From assembly GCA_963920575.1 (NCBI GenBank), contig OY986973.1:24267760-24331759 (forward strand): 64,000 bases of DNA. Reading direction: 5' to 3'. Shown one piece after another: positions 54,802 to 64,000 of the stretch; positions within the stretch are counted from its first letter, which is position 1; every line of letters begins with the position of its first letter. Both the position numbers and the translations under genes were made by a program. The stretch is from Narthecium ossifragum. Lineage: Eukaryota; Streptophyta; Magnoliopsida; Dioscoreales; Nartheciaceae. The notes below the pieces were generated by a model. That model worked only from the letters and a program-made list of their open reading frames with translations, searched no databases and had not been told where the DNA came from.

Positions 54802-56970
54802 TTACTCTCTCTCTCCGTGAATAGGTCCTGGAAGATGCAGAAAGATGTGAAGAAAATTCAAACACTTCGTGAGTTTACTGATGGATAAAAAATTAAATTT
54901 AAAATCAGGCGCATGTAGAACATGTTGAAGTGTTTGAGTGGATGAGAGTTTGATGGTGCCTCTAAATGGGTGGTTGGAATGATGCCACCTGCTGAGAGTC
55001 GAATGGGATGTGGCCCTGTTAAGACGAATAGATAACATAAAAGAAGAGCACAGGCGACATGTGGTCCGAAGCCCCACTGTCAGGTACCCGTGCCGAATTT
55101 ATTATGAGAGACATAATTGCAAAAAGACGAAGAGATATTACAGACAAAATTTAATGCGAGTGAAGAAAGTAGTTCCATAAGTTGTTTATACTGCTCGGCT
55201 GACAATCCTCGAATTATATTGCAGGAGCTAAAACTATTTGATACCGGCTTGATTGTTGGATTGCCACGATGATGGATGAGGGTCTCGATTGGTCGGATAT
55301 CCATGTAACTTATAACAACTCTCTTTCCAATGTCCATCCTTGCCACCAAGATCGCATTTTGGTCGACCTCGACCACGTCCTTTTCCTTCAGGGGCACGGT
55401 TAGGCCGAGAAGCATTCATTGCTGATACATCGTGTGTGATTGGATGGGAGATGGACATGATCGATGTGTCTTCTCTTGATGGATGATAGCAAAAACTTTG
55501 CTCGCGGTCGGTAAAGGATCTATTGCTAAAATCTGGCTTCGAATAGAAGAATAAGGGCTTATTTGGTTTAGTGAATCAGGGTACATCGCTCGTGCGATGC
55601 ACCATGATTCTACGATCCCCTGTTTGGTTGACTCATGTATCAGCTGATGCATGCACCGTATGATACATTTTGAAGCTAAAATGGTGCATCGTATGAAACG
55701 GCCAAAATGACCGTTTCACGCGATGCACCATATGCAGTGCATTTTCTATACACCCCGTGAACATATTAAAATATATTCAATAAAGTTATGTAAACATTAA
55801 AATCATGTGAACATTATTTTAATCTCAATAAAGTCATTATATTATTTTAATCACAATTATATATAATTTAGATAATGTTTACATAATTCATATATATTAA
55901 AATTTAACTTTATTGCATCATTATGTGAACATTATATATTTTAATATATATATTAAAATTTAACTTTATCGCATCATTATGTGAATTATATATATATATA
56001 TATATAATTGTGATTAAAATAATATAATGACTTTATTGAGATTAAAATAATGTCATATGAATTATTATGTTAAAATTTTAATATATATTATTCATATATA
56101 TTAAAAATTTAATGTATATATATTAAATTTTAACTTTATTGCATCATTATGTGATTAAAATAATATAATGACTTTATTCATATTAAAATAATGTTCACAT
56201 ATTTTTAATGTATATATATATTTAAATTTAACTTTATTGCATCATAATTGTGATTAAAATAATATAATGACTTTATTCATATTAAAATAATGTTCACATA
56301 ATTTTAATGTTTACGTAACTTTATTGAATATATTTTAATATATATATTATATATTATTCATATAATGTTATATATAAAATTCATATAATGTTGTGAATAT
56401 ATATATATATATGATAAGAGCGCATTGGCTTATCCAAAAGACAAACCAAATACGTGCATCTACTGTATGATGCATGCATCCTACGATCCCATACATCACG
56501 CGATTCCACCAACCAAACGCCTTCTAAGAATCATTGAGTACCATCAAAAATCGAAACTCTTTCAGTGTCTGGCTTGGTGTTCAAGTCCTTGAGTGCATCA
56601 CAAGTGCAACTCGGAGTGAAACAAAGTGTATTTAACTCATTCCAGTACGCTTTGATTGTGTTGTAATAAACAACAATTGACATCGAGTCTTGGCAAAGAG
56701 TAGAAATTTCTTGCCTCAACTTGAAAATACGAGGATTATTGCTATACGTAAACCGGCTATCAAGATCAAGCCATACCTCATTTGGAGTGTTGCAGTATAT
56801 AAGACTACCCGTGAGTGTTTTGTCTATGGAATTTAGGAGCCATGATAGAACCATATCATTGCACCGCTCCCATAATTGAATAGAAGCAGGATCTTCGATT
56901 GATTTGGGAAGAGACCTATCAACAAAACCTAGTTTGTTTTTGGCATTTAACGCCATCTTCATTGCACATT
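54802..56970 (-). mobile_element. Ty1/copia gag-protease remnant
   Basis: Minus-strand fragments in order: gag/UBN2-like (56962-56531: LWERCNDMVLSWLLNSIDKT, SLIYCNTPNEVWLDLDSRF, ISTLCQDSMSIVVYYNTIKA), continuing beyond an inserted MITE with NDSYSSIRSQILAIDPLPTA (55575-55500), then a zinc-knuckle region CDLGGKDGHWKESCYKLHGY (second Cys of CX2C lost, near 55350), then the pre-protease region (SSTQTLQHVLHAPDFKFNFL, 54970-54890). It stops at about 54802; integrase, reverse transcriptase and LTRs are not seen. Frameshifts and stops are frequent. Confidence 0.82.
55555..56524. mobile_element. Tourist/Harbinger-like MITE inserted in the copia gag
   Basis: 970 bp, very AT-rich, flanked by TAA on both sides (55552-55554, 56525-56527). 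The ends GGGCTTATTTGGTTTAGTG and, inverted, GAAGGCGTTTGGTTGGTGG match at most positions. The gag reading continues directly across the empty site. The interior contains repeated inverted words (AAAATAATATAATGACTTTA) and (TA)n tracts, with no coding content. Confidence 0.82.
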
Positions 56971-57696
56971 TTCATATAGAGTAGTTGTCACCGGTGAGCA
57001 ATGCGGAGACGAGCATGGCGCCCGGATGATCTGCTGAGTGAAGGAAGTACGGGGAATAGACATCATTGATGGATTGTGATGTGTGATTGGTCACATGATC
57101 GGTGACCGGAGTCTCTAAATCGGAGCTTGAGTTGTTGGTGGGGGGAAGACATGATAACGAGAGAGGATCACATGATCATAGATCCCTATGATATCGTGTC
57201 AAGAAACAAAACATGGGGAGAGAGAGACGGATAATTTGTCCTTTTTCATATATGTTTGCAGGACAAAGGTTATATGGTCTTATAGTGTAACGTGGTAGCC
57301 CAGGTTAACGGTAAAACAAATCTATCATACAATAAAAGGAAAGAAAATAAATCTAATGCTATACAAAGAAAGAATAATAATAAATATATCATCATCCTTA
57401 TATATATATAAAGATAGAATATGAACGTGATAGATGAGATGGCTATGGTGGATGATGTAGATTTCTAATATATAAAGATAAAACACTGGATCTAAGATGT
57501 GTCGATGTAATCTACATCTATTACCCATTAATTTATGGATGGGGCCCATGGCCATGGTGGGGGTAAGAAACGCGTAATTAGTAGGATATCGAGTGGCTTA
57601 TAAGTAAAATCCGTTGCAAAGAAGTTGAATGGTTACCACTTACCCTTACCCGAGGGTGCGGTGAGCATATCCAATAGGGGGGGGGCTCCTTCCTTC
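56971..57696. promoter_or_regulatory. HMGR2 upstream region
   Basis: About 0.7 kb between the copia remnant and the TATA box. No coding sequence is supported; moderately AT-rich with G-run GGGGGGGGG at 57677-57685. Confidence 0.45.
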
Positions 57697-57706
57697 TATA
57701 AATAGT
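57697..57706 (+). promoter_or_regulatory. TATA box of HMGR2
   Basis: CTATAAATAG 102-111 nt upstream of the HMGR2 ATG, in an otherwise GC/CT-rich setting. It implies a leader of about 75-80 nt. Confidence 0.75.
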
Positions 57707-57807
57707 GGCACCAGGACACCTATTCTTCTCCGCTTTCGAAGGGGGACACATCGCTCGCTTGCGGTTGCTGGCCCCCCTCTTCCTCCTCTCCACCGCCCAT
57801 TCTCACA

Positions 57808-60800
57808 ATGGAAGTCCGCCGTCGTCTCCCTTCGAAGCCTCCCCGCTCGCCCGCCGGTAGCACGGCTGCGGCGCCGGTGGCTGGGGTGCAGGCGTCGGAC
57901 GCCCTCCCCCTCCCCCTTCGCCACACCAACAAGCTCTTCTCGGTCCTCTTCGTGATGGCCATGTACTTCCTCATGTGCCGGTGGCGCGAGAAGGTCCGCT
58001 CCTCCACCCCGCTCCACCTCCTCACCCTCTCTGAGCTGGTCGCACTCATCTCCCTCGTCGCCTCCCTCATCTACCTCATCAGCTTCTTCGGCATCGCCTT
58101 CGTCCAATCCATCGTCTCCTCCCACGAAGACGAAGAAGAGGATGTGAATGTCGTCCAGCCCTTCCTCGCACCTTCCTCGGCCCCCGTCCCCGCCCCATCC
58201 CTCCCCCCCCCATGCCCTCTTCTCTCCGATGCCGCCCCTCCCACGACCCATTCCGACAAAATGGCATCTTTCGCCCCCTCCGAGGACGACGAGGAGATCA
58301 TCCGATCCGTGGTCGCCGGCAAGACCCCGTCTTACGTCCTGGAAACCAAGCTCGGTGACTGCCATAGGGCTGCCCGGATCCGCCGAGAGGCTCTGAGAAG
58401 GATCACTGGGAGACCATTGGACGGCCTCCCCCTCGATGGGTTTGACTACGAATCCATCCTTGGCCAGTGCTGCGAGTTGCCTGTGGGGTACGTAACTCTT
58501 CCGGTGGGTATCGCGGGCCCTATGTTGCTGGACGGGAAAGAGTACTTCCTGCCCATGGCCACCACCGAGGGGTGCCTCGTCGCGAGCACTAATCGTGGTT
58601 TCAAGGCCATTAAGGAGTCCGGCGGGGCCTACAGCGTCGTGCTCCGCGATGGGATGACGAGGGCTCCCCTCGTAAGGTTCGCCACCGCGAGGAAGGCTGC
58701 TGAGCTGAAGTTCTTCGTGGAGGATCCGGCCAACTTCGAGACCCTCTCCATGGTCTTCAACAGGTATGCTATCTCTTCGCATCTTCAGTTTGTTTATTTT
58801 CTTTAAAAAACATGAACTTTGCCAGTTTGCTTGATCTGGACTTTTTGTTGTTTGCAAAGTTTGTATCCTGATTGGATGGTTTGCTTCGTTGGCTTTTTTG
58901 GTTGGTAAAGAGATTGGATTTTTACGCGATTCCTCATCGGTGTCATGTCATTTATAAGGGGCTGGTTTAAAGGCCTTTCATATGTCTCCTTCAGAATTGC
59001 CTGCCATATGTTTGACGACGGGTTCCTGTGGATTAATCCGCTCTGTTTGCTCTTAAACTTGGTTGATTGGAGTATATTTTATTTTGGCATGCTACTGTTT
59101 GTGATGTTTTATAGTGTTGCAGAGTCCTTTGGCCCAGTAATTTCTTTTACTAAGATCCTGTGTTGTTGCCTTCTTGAAGGTGTACTTTGCGTTCTTGCCA
59201 CTCCTCTTACGTCGTGATTTTATTGTTCAAGATTCGTAGGCATGTAAAGGATTGATATTTTTCTTACGTTGGAAATTCTTTGGTAAATTTTGCAGGTCAA
59301 GCAGATTTGCCAAGCTCCAAGTGATCCAGTGCTCCCTCGCAGGGAAGAATATCTACATGAGATTTAAGTGCGGCACAGGGGACGCCATGGGGATGAACAT
59401 GGTCTCCAAGGGGGTGCAGAACGTACTCGACTACCTGCAGACTGATTTCCCAGATATGGATGTGATCAGCATCTCTGGTTAGATCTCCTTGACTCTTCTC
59501 TACCCTACTCATTGGTCTCTTTCAGTTCAATAATCAAGAAACAGTGCACTTATTGACGACCATCCTGAGTTCTAGATAATGACTCTTATCTTCCAGCTGT
59601 CTTGAAATGAAATAGGTTCTTATGTTCCATGATTGGCTTAATATCGAGCTTAGTTTGATGTAATCCTGTCAGACATATTGAGATGAAAGTCCATCAGCTT
59701 TTGCCTCTGTCTAGTTGACATTGATCCTATGATCTTCTCTTTTTTTGTTGTGGGTGCACCATCTGTTGATTTTAGTTGGTGTCAATCTTCTTTGGTGCCA
59801 ATTACTGAAAGAGATTTTAGTGGCATGACATCGTGTCCCAACTCCCAAGGACGTGGCCGTCTTCGTGCAAATTCACCATCTGTGTTCATTTAAGTTAGAA
59901 TTCCTTCTTTTCTGTTACGTCAGTAATATACAAGATCGTATTTTTGGTCTGCCATGTTGCTGAATTGTGTGCATCGTCAGGTAATTTCTGCGCGGATAAG
60001 AAGCCGGCTGCTGTGAACTGGATCGAGGGCCGTGGCAAGTCTGTGGTTTGTGAGGCAATCATCAGGGAGGAGGTGGTGGTGAAGGTTCTCAAGACCTCTG
60101 TTGCAGCACTCGTGGAGCTCAACACACTCAAGAACCTTGCAGGGTCAGCCGTGGCTGGAGCTCTTGGTGGTTTCAATGCCCACGCCAGCAACATTGTGAC
60201 CGCTGTTTACATTGCCACTGGTCAAGACCCAGCTCAGAATGTGGAAAGCTCTCATTGCATCACCATGATGGAAGCTGTGAATGATGGCAAAGATCTTCAT
60301 GTTTCTGTGACCATGCCATCCATTGAGGTAATAATCATGACCTACCCTTATGTTTACCTAATATTCCTTGTTGTTATGCTTTGTTTTGGCTTGTGCATTT
60401 TGTCATTTCTGTAGTGGTTTAGTTACGTTGCTTGATTACTGCGTATATTCCTCATTCAACCTATACATCGCGGGGATTAGGTAAGTAATCCTTTTAGCTT
60501 CATTTCTTATGCTCAATTGTACTTGCTCTTTCATTAGAAAATGATTAGCGTTGGCCGAGTTGCTATTAAGATTAGTATTCTTGTTTTATTCGGACCATGG
60601 ATGCTTACCTGGACTTGGGCGGTTGGGCTGTCACCAAGCACGGGGCTACAGGACATAACTAAAGCCTGGAAATTTGCGATATTTTCAGTATTAATTCCTT
60701 GATTTTAGTCAAGGATCTGCTTCATTTCTTCTTATGAGGAGGGGTTTTTTTGAGTGTTTGTTGGAGTCCTTTCCGGATGGGAGCAAAACAAGCCTCAAGG

Positions 60801-61348
60801 TTACTGTAAGTAGAGTTCTTCACCTGTGTCACAGTTGCTGTGTCTATTAAATACTAAATACTCTGCTCTTCTCATTTTTGTGAGAATAGTTCCAGGCTAT
60901 GCATGAAATAGTAAATTCGCCCATCCTGTCATCTCTTATAACTTTGACATGTGTTCCCTTGGCTTGCTCTAAAATGGACATGTGTGACCTACTGACCTGG
61001 GTTCAATAGGAGTTTATGGCATTGATTCCTTCGCACCTTTTATTGGAATCCACTGTCTGGGTGATCTGTCTCTCTGCCTCATTCATTATTGCATTGTATT
61101 TGAAACAGGTTGGCACAGTCGGTGGAGGGACCCAGTTGGCATCACAGGCAGCCTGTTTGAATCTTCTTGGAGTAAAGGGTGCAAACCCAGAATCCCCAGG
61201 GGCAAATGCCAGGCTACTGGCCACCATTGTATCTGGTGCTGTTCTCGCTGGAGAGCTCTCTCTCATGTCTGCTCTTGCTGCTGGTCAGCTGGTAAAGAGC
61301 CACATGAAGTATAACAGATCCAGCAAAGACATGTCCAAAGTTGCTTAA
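57808..61348 (+). CDS. HMGR2: 3-hydroxy-3-methylglutaryl-CoA reductase, copy 2 (4 exons, 574 aa)
   Basis: Same reaction and ER location as copy 1. Exons 57808-58763, 59296-59477, 59981-60327, 61109-61348 (1725 nt), phases as in copy 1; exons 3 and 4 are exactly equal in length to copy 1. [12 protein letters not shown] starts an N-terminal arm; two membrane helices ([17 protein letters not shown] and [20 protein letters not shown]) precede an acidic linker. Catalytic and cofactor motifs are all standard: [77 protein letters not shown] with the phosphorylatable serine (Ser566) kept. The intron-2 donor is G/GTTAGA. It has a clean TATA promoter. This copy looks like the conventional enzyme. Possible poly(A) signal at 61429-61434. 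Confidence 0.95.
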
Positions 61349-62375
61349 ATTGGAATCTCAGTTGTAGATAGGAACTTTTTATGTATGATTGTATGAATGA
61401 CCAAAATAGCTGCAGAAGGTGGAGTTTAAATAAACAGCCCAGAGCCAGCCAGAGTTTGAGATGGAAAAAGAAAAGAGAGTTTGATGGAAGGACTGGGCCT
61501 GCTTCACTGGAGATTTAAATCGAAAGACCCAAGAATATGGCTGCCGTTCTGTTCTATCTTATAGCGAAGTTCTCATGGGTGGTTTTTTCCTTTTAGCTGT
61601 AAGAATAGTCTTATTATGGAGGGGACGGGGTGGAGCTGGCTCCATATGTATCCGGATGTTCATTGAGTACGTGACACCCACCTTTGCTTGGACCTACCTC
61701 TTCTCTTAGTAGTATCTTTTTATTTATGTCCTGGAGGCATCTGCCTTCTCTAGTTCTCTGTACTCTGTACTCTGTACTCTGTACTCTGTACTCCATTTAT
61801 ATTTCTGGTGCAATAATTTGGTTATTTTCCTTTCTTTTACTTTGTTAATTGAGCTTTCTGAGTTGGCAAACGTATTTTGCGTGACAAGAAGCTAGATTTC
61901 ACAGGATCACTGATGAGAATAAAGATTCGTACGTATGAACAGATTACACATGTCATCTATCGGTAGTCACTATCAATAGGATAGATGAAGGTATCAATAG
62001 TTAATTACCGATTAAATATATCAGTAGTGAAATATCGATATCTTCATCTATCCCATCAATAGATCACTACTGATGAAATAGATGAAATAATTGATATTTT
62101 GATTATTGATAGGTGCCATCTGTCTATGTACACCGATCACTATCCAACTTATAATAAAGTTAATCGAGATGCATCAGGAAAAGTATGAATCCTTCGCTGT
62201 TCACTTCTTTTTTATAACGTGGTGTTCAGCTAGCTTTGATGACACTGGCATGGGTCCTTAGTTTTTTATCTGATCTTTTTCTTTTATCTTTTTATATTGG
62301 TGCCTGTGGCTCATGCATGTGAGAGAGTATGGGATGGATGGATGCCCACCATCCATGACCATGGGCTGCTTTACT
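61349..62375. other. HMGR2 3' flank
   Basis: 3' UTR followed by a 7-bp microsatellite TGTACTC repeated about five times (61757-61793), a CGGTAGTGA-type foldback copy (61945-62120: CATCTATCGGTAGTCACTAT, then CATCAATAGATCACTACTGA), and spacer up to the tandem array. No further gene. Confidence 0.55.
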
Positions 62376-64000
62376 TCTTTTGTTTCTTTTCTTTCAAGGA
62401 AAATGATGTTTAACCGATGCCTTTCAGCCAACCTTACTTGTGTGGGGTCTGGATTGTCATCACATGGCAATTCAGATTTCATATTTGGATTGGCTAATTG
62501 ATGTTTAACGGGTCGGTGACCATACCATCTCCTCCAATCCATTAAACTTCATCTCTCATTCATACCTCTAATCAGAGCACGACAGCAAAAGAAGCAACAG
62601 AGGGGTGGCGCTAATGGGCGCGAAGGAGGAGAAGATAGCATCCTTTCTTCCTACGGTGGACTCACTCATCGATGACCATGTGCTTCTTTATGAGCAAGCA
62701 GCCCATGTGCCACTGAAAGGCCATGTACTTCTTCTTCAGCGTCGCACCCCATATTTTTCCAGACAATTGCTTTTGTTTCTTTTCTTTCAAGGAAAATGAT
62801 GTTTAACCGATGCCTTTCAGCCAACCTTACTTGTGTGGGGTCTGGATTGTCATCACGTGGCAATCTAGATTTCATATTTGGGTTGGCTAATTGATGTTTA
62901 ACGGGTCGGTGACCATACCATCTCCTCCAACCCATTAAACTTCATCTCTCATTCGTACCTCTAATCAGAGCACGACAGCAAAAGAAGCAACAGAGGGGTG
63001 GCGCTAATGGGCACGAAGGAGGAGAAGATAACATCCTTTCTTCCTACGGTGGACTCACTCATCGATGACCATGTGCTTCTTTATGAGCAAGCAGCCCATG
63101 TGCCACTGAAAGGCCATGTACTTCTTCTTCAGCATCGCACCCCATATTTTTCCAGACAATTGCTTTTGTTTCTTTTCTTTCAAGGAAAATGATGTTTAAC
63201 CGATGCCTTTCAGCCAACCTTACTTGTGTGGGGTCTGGATTGTCATCACGTGGCAATCCAGATTTCATATTTGGATTGGCTAATTGATGTTTAACGGGTC
63301 GGTGACCATACCATCTCCTCCAACCCATTAAACTTCATCTCTCATTCGTACCTCTAATCAGAGCACGACAGCAAAAGAAGCAACAGAGGGGTGGCGCTAA
63401 TGGGCACGAAGTAGGAGAAGATAACATCCTTTCTTCCTACGGTGGACTCACTCATCGATGACCATGTGCTTCTTTATGAGCAAGCAGCCCATGTGCCACT
63501 GAAAGGCCATGTACTTCTTCTTCAGCGTCGCACCCCATATTTTTCCAGACAATTGCTTTTGTTTCTTTTCTTTCAAGGAAAATGATGTTTAACCGATGCC
63601 TTTCAGCCAACCTTACTTGTGTGGGGTCTGGATTGTCATCACGTGGCAATCCAGATTTCATATTTGGGTTGGCTAATTGATGTTTAACGGGTCGGTGACC
63701 ATACCATCTCCTCCAACCTATTAAACTTCATCTCTCATTCGTACCTCTAATCAGAGCACGACAGCAAAAGAAGCAACAGAGGGGTGGCGCTAATGGGCGC
63801 GAAGGAGGAGAAGATAGCATCCTTTCTTTCTACGGTGGACTCACTCATCGATGACCATGTGCTTCTTTATGAGCAAGCAGCCCATGTGCCACTGAAAGGC
63901 CATGTACTTCTTCTTCAGCGTCGCACCCCATATTTTTCCAGACAATTGCTTTTGTTTCTTTTCTTTCAAGGAAAATGGTGTTTAACCGATGGCTTTCAGC
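62376..64000. repeat. 393-bp tandem repeat array, at least 4 units, running off the window
   Basis: The unit boundary TTGTTTCTTTTCTTTCAAGG recurs at 62379, 62772, 63165 and 63558 and begins again at 63951 (period 393). Copies differ at only a few sites by eye. Each unit has a plus-strand frame of about 64 codons starting MALMG(A/T)KEEKI and a longer minus frame (MGWRRWYGHRPVKHQLANPN). The plus frame has a TAG at codon 8 in the third unit, so it is unlikely to be a protein gene. The left edge fades within 62280-62376, where unit-like words lie out of register. Satellite or minisatellite DNA. Confidence 0.92.

Noticed and set aside
1239..61348. COQ2 and the HMGR pair as an isoprenoid gene cluster
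   Set aside because: They are about 43 kb apart with unrelated genes between them, on opposite strands, and in different cell compartments.
62666..63661. Minus-strand 89-aa ORFs repeated in the tandem array as a gene family
   Set aside because: They recur only because the DNA is tandemly repeated; the plus frame is broken in one unit and nothing resembles a protein family.
1..64000. CRISPR arrays, tRNA or rRNA genes, bacterial operons
   Set aside because: None seen; all features fit a plant nuclear genome.

Overview
The window is nuclear DNA of a flowering plant. It carries many-exon genes with canonical GT-AG introns, plant-type HMG-CoA reductases, plant L1-type LINEs, Ty3/gypsy and Ty1/copia remnants, and PIF/Harbinger, hAT and foldback DNA transposons. 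The very GC-rich, C/G-ending codons of the intronless membrane-protein gene and of both HMGR first exons suggest a monocot, but I cannot name the species. Exons were placed by eye, using splice consensus, phase and recalled family sequence; all of the intact multi-exon models below keep phase end to end.

Layout. 1-7533: on the minus strand, mitochondrial 4-hydroxybenzoate polyprenyltransferase (COQ2/PPT1, 8 exons, 404 aa) and Mediator subunit 18 (MED18, 5 exons, 217 aa), with three short 5'-truncated LINE copies bounded by target-site duplications, one of them 8 nt past the MED18 stop. 7534-17534: plus strand, a BIG-type Sec7 ARF-GEF (11 exons, 1701 aa) that shares an upstream region of about 0.7 kb with MED18. 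19001-21394: a decayed Ty3/gypsy chromovirus with both LTRs. 22634-25064: minus strand, an RRM RNA-binding protein (6 exons, 285 aa). 26412-32904: two tandem minus-strand cinnamoyl-CoA-reductase-like genes, both broken by frameshifts, stops or lost splice sites. 33795-34799: plus strand, an intronless seven-TM protein behind a leader with three small uORFs. 34800-46885: repeat-rich, with a PIF/Harbinger element (transposase and Myb-like ORF), a solo LTR nested in a foldback element, and a foldback element of about 955 bp ending 72 bp before HMGR1.

46958-61348: two plus-strand HMG-CoA reductase genes (580 and 574 aa, 4 exons each) in tandem, separated by about 7 kb holding a copia gag/protease remnant with a Tourist-like MITE inside it. 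HMGR1 has gained a hAT element in intron 2, with a clean 8-bp target duplication and an empty site in HMGR2, plus a foldback element at its promoter, and it has lost the serine equivalent to the known SnRK1 target. 62376-64000: an array of 393-bp tandem repeats running off the window.

The genes do not form an operon-like pathway. COQ2 (ubiquinone) and HMGR (mevalonate) both belong to isoprenoid metabolism, but they lie about 43 kb apart with unrelated genes between them, so this is probably coincidence. I see no convincing new system. The strongest material is the diverged HMGR pair, the datable transposon nests, and the 393-bp array.
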